From NCBI RefSeq assembly GCF_004331285.1, contig NZ_SJOH01000005.1:1-64000 (forward strand): a stretch of 64,000 nt of DNA. The letters are read 5' to 3'. Position numbers and translations under genes: made by a program. The stretch is from Acinetobacter sp. ANC 3781 (GTDB lineage: Bacteria; Pseudomonadota; Gammaproteobacteria; Pseudomonadales; Moraxellaceae). Below, piece by piece: positions 1 through 7,985 of this stretch. Below the pieces are notes generated by a model. It was not told the origin of the DNA, searched no databases, and was given only the letters and a program-made list of their open reading frames with translations. The stretch's first letter is position 1, and the number at the start of each line of letters is the position of its first letter.

Positions 1-951
1 ATTAAAGATTTAAATAGCCAAATAAAAAAATTTACCAGCACATCAGTTTCAATTAAAATTGATAATAATTTTTGTTTCAGCAAAGATACTAGTAATTTAG
101 TTATAAATTTTTTTAATGCAAAAAGAACAGAAACTTCAGAAAGAATTAAAGACTCTACTGAAATTTCAATTTATTCTGATCTTGATAATTTATTTGAAGA
201 ATACTTAATATCACAATTTAAATCAAACACTCCCACAAAAAAACTCATAACAGATGAAGAATTCGAGTATTTAGACTCAAAAAACAGCTGGCTTAATAAA
301 GTAGAAAGTGATTTAAAATATATTTTTGAAGAGAAAAATACTATAATTTCATTTGATAAGTTTCAGAAAAAAATTGTAATTATTTCTGGTGAAAAACACT
401 TTAACATGAATAATCTCTCTTCAGGTTTACAAGCTATTTTTAAAATTTACTCTAGTCTTTTAATGAGAACAAAGCTTGCAAGTATAGATCCAACTGAACT
501 ATTTGGAATAGTAGTAATTGATGAAATTGATGTTCATTTACATATTTCACTTCAAAAAAAAGTTATGCCATTTTTAACTAAAGCCTTCCCTAAAATTCAA
601 TTTATAGTAAGTACACATTCTCCTTTTGTTATCACTTCAACAGATAATGATACTGTAGTTTATGATATTTCTAGTGGTGATTTTTATGAAGAGGATTTAA
701 GCCGATATTCTTATGAATCTGTAGTTAAAGGTTTATTCCATGTCGATGCACAATCCGAACAACTACAAGCCGAAATTAAAGATATAGCTAGAATTTTAAA
801 TCATGAAGCAAATAATTTTGAAGAGCTTAGAAATATATTAAGAAAAATTACTCCTTTTGCTAAACAACTTGATGTTGAATCTAAGTCTTTTTACTTCAAA
901 GCATTAAATCATTTATTAGACAATCAAGAACTAGGAGATCTTGATGTTTAA
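1..951 (+). CDS. ptuA: Septu defence ATPase PtuA, C-terminal part (5' end outside window)
   Basis: The frame is open from base 1, so the gene starts upstream and only about 316 C-terminal codons are visible. These codons hold the second half of an ABC/RecF-like (AAA_21) ATPase: an ABC signature (LSSGLQ, at about 412-432), a Walker B strand ending in acidic residues (IVVIDEID, about 510-533) and the switch histidine motif STHSPF (about 610-627). Walker A must lie upstream. The gene directly after it overlaps by 8 bp and encodes an HNH nuclease, the arrangement of Septu (PtuA ATPase plus PtuB nuclease), which restricts phage. The DNA is strikingly AT-rich compared with the core genes of the window, as expected for a transferred defence gene. 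Family membership is inferred from the motifs and the partner gene. Another RecF-like ATPase/HNH pair, for instance a retron-associated one, is possible. Confidence 0.75.
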   Translation: MKDLNSQIKKFTSTSVSIKIDNNFCFSKDTSNLVINFFNAKRTETSERIKDSTEISIYSDLDNLFEEYLISQFKSNTPTKKLITDEEFEYLDSKNSWLNKVESDLKYIFEEKNTIISFDKFQKKIVIISGEKHFNMNNLSSGLQAIFKIYSSLLMRTKLASIDPTELFGIVVIDEIDVHLHISLQKKVMPFLTKAFPKIQFIVSTHSPFVITSTDNDTVVYDISSGDFYEEDLSRYSYESVVKGLFHVDAQSEQLQAEIKDIARILNHEANNFEELRNILRKITPFAKQLDVESKSFYFKALNHLLDNQELGDLDV

Positions 952-1624
952 AGTTACACGATCAGATAAACCTGAAGATTGGGAAAATAAAAACTATAGA
1001 GACTCTGCTGTGGTGAAACAATTGAAAAGAGATTTTTTTTCAAAATGTTATATTTGTGAGATGAAAGATTTTGGCAATGTGAATATTGAACATTTTGTTC
1101 CCCATTTAAACCAAGACAACGACTTAAAGATCGAATGGGAAAATCTATATTATGCCTGTTCTCATTGTAATGGTATTAAAGGGGCAAGACATCGAGAACT
1201 TCTTGATTGCTGTAGCAATGACTATAATGTTGCTGATAAAATTGAGTATTATCCTCCTGTCGTTCCAAATGGTACAGTTACAATAAAGAATGCATGTTCA
1301 ACTGAACTAGAAATACATGCTTTAACTGAGAAAACTATAGCTTTGTTAAACCAATGTTATAACAATTCTAATAATGGTCCTCAAAATGTTAGTCATTCAA
1401 CCCTAATTCTAGAAATCCATAAGGAATATGGTTACCTTTGGCAAATTAGATTTGAACTCTTAATTAATAAGGATCGTTATACAGAATTTGAATTGAATCA
1501 GGCTATTGAAAAAATCATAAATATGACAAAACCTAATTATCCTTTTTCAGGGTTTTGGAGAACATTCATCAATAATGATCCTGATCTATTAGAAATATTA
1601 TCTGATAACGATATTCAGTTCTAA
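944..1624 (+). CDS. ptuB: Septu HNH endonuclease PtuB
   Basis: This 226-residue protein has a clear HNH/zinc layout: CxxC at residues 35-38, EH at 49-50 with a second His at 54, the WENL segment around 66-68, and CxxCN at 72-76 followed by KG. That is the pattern of PtuB/TIGR02646-like nucleases, which cleave nucleic acid under control of the PtuA ATPase. I chose the ATG at 944 rather than the TTG at 941 because AGGAG at 933-937 sits 6 bases before it. The start overlaps the end of ptuA by 8 bp, which implies translational coupling and a shared complex. The C-terminal 100 residues have no motif I recognise. The gene is low in GC like ptuA. Confidence 0.82.
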   Translation: MFKVTRSDKPEDWENKNYRDSAVVKQLKRDFFSKCYICEMKDFGNVNIEHFVPHLNQDNDLKIEWENLYYACSHCNGIKGARHRELLDCCSNDYNVADKIEYYPPVVPNGTVTIKNACSTELEIHALTEKTIALLNQCYNNSNNGPQNVSHSTLILEIHKEYGYLWQIRFELLINKDRYTEFELNQAIEKIINMTKPNYPFSGFWRTFINNDPDLLEILSDNDIQF

Positions 1625-1643
1625 TTTATCATCGGTGCCGAAA

Positions 1644-1664
1644 CCCTCTCCAAAAGGGAGAGGG
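1644..1664. repeat. CCCTCTCC/GGAGAGGG hairpin after ptuB
   Basis: A perfect 8-bp inverted repeat (1644-1651 and 1657-1664) with a 5-base loop sits in the 49-bp gap between the converging ptuB and J-domain genes. No T-run follows on either strand, so it is not a canonical terminator. Palindromes of this composition are widely dispersed in bacterial intergenic regions; I saw no second copy in this window. Confidence 0.6.
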
Positions 1665-1673
1665 AGAAAAGCA

Positions 1674-2723
1674 TTAAAGTACTCTATTCTCCAACAACAT
1701 CTCCAACCCTTTCACCCGACTCATATATTTAAGCCGTTCCTTTTCCCATTTCACTTGCTGTTTAATGGCTGCTGTGTCGGCATCGATTTGCTTATACAAA
1801 TCCGAAATTTGAACCTTTCCTTTGGACTTTTGCACTGCAATTTTGGCATTCTCTGACCAAACCAATGAATCAATAATTTCATTTATTTCATCATCAAGTT
1901 TTTGACTTTGTGCATCAAGTGCCAATTTATAAAACTTGATTTGATCTGCACTTAAACCTTTTTGCACTGCCCCTCTATTCTGCTCAATCTGTATCTGCAA
2001 CTTGAGTAAATAAAACAAATCCTGCTGCTCATAAGCGGCATTGGCATATTGCAACATTTCAGTTTTTTCAAGTTTCTTGCTTTCATCCTGTTCACGGTCA
2101 GGGTGAATAATGGCAGCAATTTTTAAATAAACAGTTTTTAAAGACTGCTCTGCCATTTTCTCAGCTTGCTCGCGCTTCTCTTGTTGTTTTTTAAGTTTGG
2201 CTTGTTCACGTTGCTGTTCGTGCTGTGTACTATCCCATTCATCGAAGGGATCAAATGCTGTTTCCTCTTCATCTGAATCAGTATCTTCAAATTTAGAATC
2301 TGTTTCAACGAAAGGCTTTTTCTTGGTTTTCTTCGCGTTGGTATGTTCTGTATGTTGCTGGTAAAAGGTATCAATTTCTTCGACTGTATGGGCTTGTTGC
2401 GCTGACAAGGCTTTTGAATCTTTTAAATATGCTGCAAGGTGTTGGATTTTTTCATCAAGCTGCATGACTTCCGCTTTTGAAAAATCACTGCCATGTAAAT
2501 ATTTCCATAATTGTTCAAGCTGCTTAAACAATACAGTGTGTAATTCGTTATAAACCGGCACCAAAGTTTGACGTGCATATTGCTGAATATCGTTTTGAGC
2601 TTTTTCCCAAGCTGCCAGGTGTATTTTTTGCTGTTCAATTTTTTCAATCAGACGATTCAGCTTTTTTTGTTGTGGAGAAAGCTCTGCATCTGGCTGAACT
2701 GTGATTTTTAAATCGAAAGACAT
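1674..2723 (-). CDS. J-domain (DnaJ-like) protein with the J domain near its C-terminal half
   Basis: A soluble 349-residue protein. Residues about 195-250 resemble a J domain, with the HPD tripeptide at 207-209 that stimulates Hsp70 (DnaK) ATPase. Before it lie about 110 helical residues rich in Gln, Lys and Leu, and a charged linker (about 125-195) with acidic and then Lys/Gln/Glu repeats. There is no Gly/Phe region or zinc domain, so it is not DnaJ itself but a specialised co-chaperone whose N-terminal helices may choose the client. A TTG at 2771 would add 16 Phe-rich residues; I prefer the ATG at 2723, although neither start has a clear Shine-Dalgarno. It stands alone, converging on the Septu operon. 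The client is unknown. Confidence 0.7.
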   Translation of the reverse strand: MSFDLKITVQPDAELSPQQKKLNRLIEKIEQQKIHLAAWEKAQNDIQQYARQTLVPVYNELHTVLFKQLEQLWKYLHGSDFSKAEVMQLDEKIQHLAAYLKDSKALSAQQAHTVEEIDTFYQQHTEHTNAKKTKKKPFVETDSKFEDTDSDEEETAFDPFDEWDSTQHEQQREQAKLKKQQEKREQAEKMAEQSLKTVYLKIAAIIHPDREQDESKKLEKTEMLQYANAAYEQQDLFYLLKLQIQIEQNRGAVQKGLSADQIKFYKLALDAQSQKLDDEINEIIDSLVWSENAKIAVQKSKGKVQISDLYKQIDADTAAIKQQVKWEKERLKYMSRVKGLEMLLENRVL

Positions 2724-2990
2724 AGGAAAGAAAAAAGCAAAAGAAAAACTATAGCAATATTCCTGACTCAATGACAGATAACAGCAAGTAGTCTAAAGCT
2801 AGGCAAAAGTTAAAAGTGCACATTTAGTTATTAGATTATTCATTTTTTTATTGCATAAACCTAGTGACTTTAAATTCAGTAAGTTACTAAAATACTGGCG
2901 GTTCTTTACCTAAATATAAACATACGCCCTGCTCTACTCAGGCATAGTATAAGAAGAATGATGAACCAATTATAGAAAGGAACAACATTG

Positions 2991-3668
2991 ATGGATTGGG
3001 CAACTATCTTTATTCATGACACCACCTGGACATTTGCCGCAGAAATCACCATACGCGTAGTACTTATGTTTAGCATGATCATGATCTTTCTGCGCCTAAC
3101 CGGGAAACGCGGTATCCGGCAACTGTCCATTTTTGAGCTGACCATTATTTTATCACTCGGTTCCATTGCCGGTGACCCGATGTTCACTGAAGACCTGCCG
3201 CTGATTCAAGCCCTGCTGATCATGAGTATTGTGATCATACTTTATCGTCTGACCACCTGGCTGATGATGAAATACCAGCCTTTTGAAGACTTGATTGAAG
3301 GAACATCGCTGTATATTGTGGAAGATGGCATGCTGATTCTGGACAAGATTAAACGCGGAAAAATGTCGCATGATGAATTCTTTGCTGAAATGCGTCAGCA
3401 AGGCATCGAACATTTGGGTCAGGTACGTGTCGGCTTGCTGGAAACCGACGGCGAATTTAGTATTTTGTTGTTCAAACCTGAGGAAGTACGTTATGGTCTA
3501 CCCCTTTTTCCTAAAAAATATAAGGAAGTCAAGCAGGTAGAATCAGAAACCTATTATGCCTGTATGTACTGCGGTTATGTCGATTATATTTCCAAGCCCG
3601 ATCAGCAATGTTCACGTTGCCAATGCTGCCGCTGGGCCAAAGCCATGAATGATCAAATGATAAGATAA
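2991..3668 (+). CDS. DUF421 (YetF-like) inner-membrane protein with C-terminal zinc ribbon
   Basis: A 225-residue protein with three hydrophobic segments in the first 85 residues, followed by the soluble domain typical of DUF421/YetF proteins (about 95-160, including the EGTSLYIVEDG stretch). The function of the family is not established. The last 40 residues carry a rubredoxin-like knuckle pair (CMYC, then CSRC followed by CC), which suggests a bound metal. I took the ATG at 2991. A TTG at 2988 is 7 bases from the AGG of AAAGGA and could be the real start, one codon earlier. It is transcribed alone. Confidence 0.78.
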   Translation: MDWATIFIHDTTWTFAAEITIRVVLMFSMIMIFLRLTGKRGIRQLSIFELTIILSLGSIAGDPMFTEDLPLIQALLIMSIVIILYRLTTWLMMKYQPFEDLIEGTSLYIVEDGMLILDKIKRGKMSHDEFFAEMRQQGIEHLGQVRVGLLETDGEFSILLFKPEEVRYGLPLFPKKYKEVKQVESETYYACMYCGYVDYISKPDQQCSRCQCCRWAKAMNDQMIR

Positions 3669-4004
3669 AATAGTATAAAAACTAAATACTTTTGTCTTTT
3701 GCTCAAATGAAGCCCTGTTAAACTTTAGTCGTGAGTCTGAAAATCAGACTCAATCTGGCATGTTTTCTGCTGCAGTTAAAGTCACGTGCTATACAGCTTT
3801 TGACCTAAAAACTGGTTATTTCCTCAATATTTATCATTAACAAATTCTGCCAAAATTTTGCTTGAGCAATTGTTCAAAACTCGCTTAAGATGAAATCTGA
3901 TGTATGTATATACATAAAAGAAAACATCTTTTGCATATAAACCGGTGGCGTTCCACCCACAATTCAGCACTTGATGATAATGAAATAAAAAAGGAGTTTT
4001 ATAG
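3669..4004. other. Intergenic region before gltI: hairpin, promoter and palindromes
   Basis: No gene is supported here. The region holds a perfect 8-bp hairpin (GAGTCTGA, loop AAA, TCAGACTC, 3733-3751) without a T-run, then the putative gltI promoter with a 16-bp near-palindrome over its -35 (3862-3877) and a perfect 14-bp palindrome (3903-3916) in the leader. Confidence 0.5.
3862..3891 (+). promoter_or_regulatory. Putative sigma-70 promoter of gltIJKL with overlapping palindrome
   Basis: TTGAGC (3862-3867), an 18-base spacer and TAAGAT (3886-3891) give a plausible promoter, placing the start of the message about 107 bases before gltI. The -35 is inside a near-perfect palindrome, TTGAGCAATTGTTCAA, which could be an operator. 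This is pattern matching only. Confidence 0.4.
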
Positions 4005-4955
4005 ATGACACATAAACGCAGCGTAACATCCCTACTTTGTGCAAGCGCGCTCATGCTTGGTCTGAGTGCTTGTAGTGATAATAAAGCTCCAACATCGGGT
4101 GAAAAGGCAGCGGGAACCAGTACCGATGCTGCCACTTCAGGTACCCTCGATAAAATCAAAAAATCTGGCACCATTGTGCTGGGCTATCGCGATTCCTCTA
4201 TTCCGTTCTCTTATATTGCAAACAATCCAAATCAACCGGTCGGTTATGCGCATGACCTGCAATTAAAAGTGGTCGATGCTGTTAAACAAAAACTGAATAT
4301 GCCGGACTTAAAAATTCGCTATAACCTGGTGACCAGCCAAAACCGTATTCCGCTGGTTTCAAATGGCACGGTCGATTTGGAATGTGGCTCAACCACCAAC
4401 AACAAGGAACGTCAGCAACAGGTCGATTTCTCTGTAGGTTTCTTTGAAGTCGGTTCTCGTCTGCTTACCGCCAAAAATTCTGGGGTGAAAGATTTTACGG
4501 ATCTAAAAGGCAAAAAACTGGTTACTACAGCCGGAACAACCTCTGAGCGTTATATCCGTCAGCATCAGCAGGAACTCGGGATTGGTGAAATTATTTCTGC
4601 CAAAGACCATGCTGAATCGTTCCTGATGCTACAAAACGGACGTGCCGCTGCCTTTATGATGGATGACATCCTACTTGCCGGTGAAAAATCTAAAGCCGCT
4701 GATCCAAATAAGTGGGAAATTGTCGGTACAGCCCCAATTCACGAAATTTATGGCTGTATGCTGCGTAAAGGTGACACCGGTTTTAAACAAGTGGTCGATG
4801 ATGCGATTAAAGCCACGTATAGTTCCGGTGAAATCAATAAAATGTATGAAAAATGGTTCCAGCAACCGATTCCACCAAAAAATATTAATCTAAACTTCAA
4901 AATGTCAGATCAGCTTAAAGCGTTAATTGCTACACCGCACGATCGCGATCAATAA
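4005..4955 (+). CDS. gltI: Glutamate/aspartate-type ABC transporter substrate-binding lipoprotein
   Basis: A 316-residue periplasmic binding protein of the polar amino-acid family (SBP_bac_3). The signal peptide ends in a lipobox (LSAC, Cys23), so it is probably a lipid-anchored binding protein. After a Thr/Ser/Ala linker the mature domain starts at about residue 48 (TLDKIKKSGTIVLGYRDSS), the typical opening of GltI/AatJ proteins; DLECGSTTNN near residue 125 also fits the glutamate/aspartate subgroup. It heads a four-gene import operon with both permeases and the ATPase downstream. AAAAGGAG lies about 8 bases before the ATG. The ligand (Glu, Asp, possibly Gln) is inferred from family similarity. 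Confidence 0.88.
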   Translation: MTHKRSVTSLLCASALMLGLSACSDNKAPTSGEKAAGTSTDAATSGTLDKIKKSGTIVLGYRDSSIPFSYIANNPNQPVGYAHDLQLKVVDAVKQKLNMPDLKIRYNLVTSQNRIPLVSNGTVDLECGSTTNNKERQQQVDFSVGFFEVGSRLLTAKNSGVKDFTDLKGKKLVTTAGTTSERYIRQHQQELGIGEIISAKDHAESFLMLQNGRAAAFMMDDILLAGEKSKAADPNKWEIVGTAPIHEIYGCMLRKGDTGFKQVVDDAIKATYSSGEINKMYEKWFQQPIPPKNINLNFKMSDQLKALIATPHDRDQ

Positions 4956-4979
4956 ACTTTAAAACAACATACTTTCAAG

Positions 4980-5007
4980 ATCAGGTAAATATGGATTTTT
5001 ACCTGAT
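4980..5007 (+). promoter_or_regulatory. Intercistronic hairpin between gltI and gltJ
   Basis: A perfect 10-bp stem (ATCAGGTAAA, 4980-4989, with TTTACCTGAT, 4998-5007) and an 8-base loop lie between binding-protein and permease genes. No T-run follows, so it is more likely an RNA-stabilising or partial processing element that raises gltI message over gltJKL than a full terminator. Confidence 0.55.
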
Positions 5008-5024
5008 TCTTCGGTGGAGTCACT

Positions 5025-5768
5025 ATGAATTATAGTTGGAATTGGAGTGTTTTGTGGCAATCCACAGGGGTCGGTGATAGTACCTATTTGCAATGGGTTT
5101 TAGTGGGTCTGGGCTGGTTGTTGGTGATTGCCCTTGTCGCGTGGAGCATTGCCATGGTTTTGGGCAGTATTCTGGGCATCATGCGGACCTTGCCAAATAA
5201 AACTGCACGCGCCATTGGTACAGGCTATGTCACTATTTTCCGAAATATACCCTTGCTGATTCAATTATTTATCTGGTTTTATGTGGTTCCCAACTTTTTA
5301 CCCTCAGTCATTCGCGACTGGTGGATCAATGACCTGGGTGCCAACACCACAGCCCTGATTTCAGCCAGTGTCGGTTTGGGTTTATTCACCGCTGCACGGG
5401 TCTGTGAACAGGTACGTACAGGCATTGAAGCCTTGCCGGTCGGCCAGGTGAATGCCGGCTATGCCATGGGTTTTAGTACTGCTCAGCTCTATCGCTATGT
5501 AATTTTACCGCAGTCCTTTCGTACCATTTTGCCACCGCTCAGTTCAGAGCTGACCAACTGTGTAAAAAATACTTCCGTTGCTTCACTGGTGGGAGTTGCA
5601 GAAATTATTTCCCAAATGAAAACCATCAGTGAATACACGCAAAATACCATTGAAATTTACACCATTGTGACCGTAATTTTCATTGTGATTAACGTGTGTT
5701 TAATCTCTGCGATGACCCTGCTGGAAAAACGCTTATATGTACCCGGTTTAATTGCAGGAGGTAAATAA
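5025..5768 (+). CDS. gltJ: Glutamate/aspartate ABC transporter permease GltJ
   Basis: A 247-residue inner-membrane permease of the HisM/GltJ family with several hydrophobic helices and the cytoplasmic EAA-type loop (EALPVGQVNAGYAMGFS, about residues 136-152) that docks onto the ATPase. RNIPLLIQLFIWFYVVPNFLP near residue 65 is typical of the family. GGTGGAG precedes the ATG at good distance. Its TAA shares a base with the ATG of gltK, so the two permeases are translationally coupled and form the heterodimeric channel. Confidence 0.88.
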   Translation: MNYSWNWSVLWQSTGVGDSTYLQWVLVGLGWLLVIALVAWSIAMVLGSILGIMRTLPNKTARAIGTGYVTIFRNIPLLIQLFIWFYVVPNFLPSVIRDWWINDLGANTTALISASVGLGLFTAARVCEQVRTGIEALPVGQVNAGYAMGFSTAQLYRYVILPQSFRTILPPLSSELTNCVKNTSVASLVGVAEIISQMKTISEYTQNTIEIYTIVTVIFIVINVCLISAMTLLEKRLYVPGLIAGGK

Positions 5769-6451
5769 TGGAATGGCTCTCTGCATTTTTAAATGACTTA
5801 CAACTGTCTGGTCCTGCCTTATGGCATGGCTTTAGTATCACTTTAAAAGTGGTCTGTATTGCAACCGTCGGTGGTATTCTGATTGGCACCATTTTGGCTT
5901 TAATGCGTTTATCTTCCATTAAAGTGTTGAACTGGATTGCACAAGGCTACGTAAACCTGTTTCGTTCCATTCCTTTACTGCTGGTATTGATGTGGTTCTA
6001 CTTCGCGGTGCCTTTTATTTATACCGCAGTTACGGGAAATTACCTGACCATTGATACCGCATTGGTCTCCAGCATTGTTGCCTTTATGCTATTTGAAGCA
6101 GCTTATTTTTCTGAAATTGTACGTGCCGGCATTCAGTCGATTCCGCGCGGACAATCCGCTGCAGCTTCGGCTTTAGGCATGAGTTATGGGCAATCTATGC
6201 GACTCATTATCTTGCCGCAAGCCTTTCGTAAAATGACGCCTTTGCTACTGCAACAAACCATTATCTTATTTCAGGATTCAACCATGGTCTATGCCATCGG
6301 TTTACTGGACTTTTTCAGAACCAACTATGTCCGTGGTGACCTGATGTCATTACTGACCCAGTACATTTTATTTGCAGGGCTGGTATATTTCACCATTAGT
6401 CTTTTGGCCACGTATGCTGTTAAAAAATTACAAAGAAGGTTACACGTATGA
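5768..6451 (+). CDS. gltK: Glutamate/aspartate ABC transporter permease GltK
   Basis: A 227-residue second permease of the same family. Its EAA-type loop (IQSIPRGQSAAASALGMS) is near residues 122-139 and RSIPLLLVLMWFYFAVPF near 67-84. GGAGG at 5757-5761 gives the ribosome site inside the end of gltJ. The stop overlaps the next start (ATGA at 6448-6451), continuing the tightly coupled operon. Confidence 0.88.
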   Translation: MEWLSAFLNDLQLSGPALWHGFSITLKVVCIATVGGILIGTILALMRLSSIKVLNWIAQGYVNLFRSIPLLLVLMWFYFAVPFIYTAVTGNYLTIDTALVSSIVAFMLFEAAYFSEIVRAGIQSIPRGQSAAASALGMSYGQSMRLIILPQAFRKMTPLLLQQTIILFQDSTMVYAIGLLDFFRTNYVRGDLMSLLTQYILFAGLVYFTISLLATYAVKKLQRRLHV

Positions 6452-7191
6452 ATGATAACAAAGTGATGATCGACATTCAGAACGTGAGTAAATGGTACGA
6501 TAAATTTCAGGTACTCACAGATTGTACAACGCAAATTCGTCAAGGTGAAGTGGTGGTGGTCTGTGGTCCTTCGGGTTCGGGGAAATCGACCCTGATTAAA
6601 ACGGTGAATGGTCTGGAAGCCTTTCAGCAAGGCACTATTATGGTAGATGGCATTTCGATTAAAGACCCGAAAACCAATTTAAACCTATTGCGCAGTCGTG
6701 TCGGTATGGTGTTTCAGCATTTTGAGTTATTTCCACATTTAACCATTACTGAAAATTTAACCATTGCCCAGATTAAAGTTTTGGGACGTTCTGAAGCCGA
6801 AGCCAAGAAAAAAGGTTTGGCATATCTAGATCGGGTTGGACTGAGTGCTCAGGCGGATAAATTTCCTGCACAACTTTCCGGTGGACAGCAACAACGGGTT
6901 GCCATTGCCCGTGCGTTGAGTATGGATCCAATTGCCATGCTGTTTGATGAACCGACCTCGGCACTTGACCCTGAAATGATTACCGAAGTTTTAGACGTGA
7001 TGGTGGGACTGGCCAAAGAAGGCATGACCATGATGTGTGTCACGCATGAAATGGGCTTTGCACGTCAGGTGGCTAACCGGGTAATCTTTATGGATCAGGG
7101 GAAAATTGTAGAAGACTGTACTAAAGATGAATTCTTTAATACCCAGCGTGGCGAACGCGCTCAGCAGTTCCTGAATAAAATTTTGCATTAA
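6448..7191 (+). CDS. gltL: Glutamate/aspartate ABC transporter ATP-binding protein GltL
   Basis: A 247-residue cytoplasmic ABC ATPase that powers import through GltJK. All motifs are present: Walker A GPSGSGKST (about 40-48), the Q-loop in GMVFQHFELFPH, signature LSGGQQQR (about 143-150), Walker B MLFDEPTSALDPE (about 164-176) and switch His in VTHEMGFA. It closes the operon and is followed by a strong terminator. Confidence 0.92.
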   Translation: MNDNKVMIDIQNVSKWYDKFQVLTDCTTQIRQGEVVVVCGPSGSGKSTLIKTVNGLEAFQQGTIMVDGISIKDPKTNLNLLRSRVGMVFQHFELFPHLTITENLTIAQIKVLGRSEAEAKKKGLAYLDRVGLSAQADKFPAQLSGGQQQRVAIARALSMDPIAMLFDEPTSALDPEMITEVLDVMVGLAKEGMTMMCVTHEMGFARQVANRVIFMDQGKIVEDCTKDEFFNTQRGERAQQFLNKILH

Positions 7192-7205
7192 ACCTGAACA
7201 TATTT

Positions 7206-7235
7206 AAAAAGCAGATCATAAGATCTGCTTTTTTT
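7206..7235. terminator. Bidirectional terminator between gltL and the carbonic anhydrase gene
   Basis: AAAAAGCAGATC (7206-7217), a 4-base loop, then GATCTGC and a run of seven T. The A-run on the other side lets it also stop the converging carbonic anhydrase transcript. Confidence 0.85.
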
Positions 7236-7247
7236 ATGGGGAAAAAA

Positions 7248-7985
7248 TTATTCAAGCACCAAGCGTGCATTGGTCGGCTGTACCGGCCGGTTATTCGGAT
7301 GTTCCAGCAAACTTGAAAATGCCTTGATTTGTTGTTTCGAAGCTTGTTGAATATCTTTAAGCACAATCCAGCGTACGCCTTCAGAACACGGTGGCGTAGT
7401 GAGCGAACCATTAAAACGATAATAATCTAATTTTTCAGGTAAGAAGGCAGCGGCTAAATCTTGATGTTTCAACTGTACCGCATTGCCTGCTTTTTTCGGC
7501 AATTCTTTCCAGAGTTGTTTCAGTTTTTTATTTTCCTGACCTTCATCAAACATCACAGCAATAACGGCTAACTCGCCTTGTTCAGTGGCATGTACCAAAT
7601 GCATTTCCATGGCAAAGCTTTTGCCTTTAATGGTATTTTCGCTTGGACTATGTAAATGAAATTGTTTGAGATGAAAAAGTTTATGATCTAATTCCAGGGT
7701 ATTGCCTTCGGCAAAATTAATTTGCACAGTCCGATGATTATTAATAATCGTATCCGCTTTTGAACTGTAATTTAATTTTAAAGCCGGTAGTTTTGCCGAT
7801 ATGGTTTGATCAATATTAATAGGTGCTTGATTGACTCCTTCACAGGCTTGATATTCAGGCTTAATCTTGCCCCATTGTGCCGGTGCAGTCTGTTTTGCAT
7901 AACCCCAGTCAAACAGTGTGCCTTCTGCTGCAAATGAATAATTAAACCCAACCAATGCCATTACCGCAAGCATACTCCGCTTCAT
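7248..7985 (-). CDS. cah: Periplasmic alpha-class carbonic anhydrase
   Basis: A 245-residue enzyme of the alpha family, interconverting CO2 and bicarbonate. The signal peptide spans about residues 1-20. The zinc histidines are visible as FHLH (His110, His112) and EMH (His129). SLTTPPCSEGVRW is the conserved active-site stretch, with Thr and a Cys that can pair with Cys48. Length is normal for bacterial alpha-CAs. It is a single gene. Its 5' flank faces the ammonium transporter gene across 606 bp, but I see no evidence that the two are co-regulated. Confidence 0.92.
   Translation of the reverse strand: MKRSMLAVMALVGFNYSFAAEGTLFDWGYAKQTAPAQWGKIKPEYQACEGVNQAPINIDQTISAKLPALKLNYSSKADTIINNHRTVQINFAEGNTLELDHKLFHLKQFHLHSPSENTIKGKSFAMEMHLVHATEQGELAVIAVMFDEGQENKKLKQLWKELPKKAGNAVQLKHQDLAAAFLPEKLDYYRFNGSLTTPPCSEGVRWIVLKDIQQASKQQIKAFSSLLEHPNNRPVQPTNARLVLE

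Noticed and set aside
1635..1856. 73-codon frame with KPSPKGRGR start
   Set aside because: It is a reading of the CCCTCTCC hairpin running antisense through the J-domain gene.
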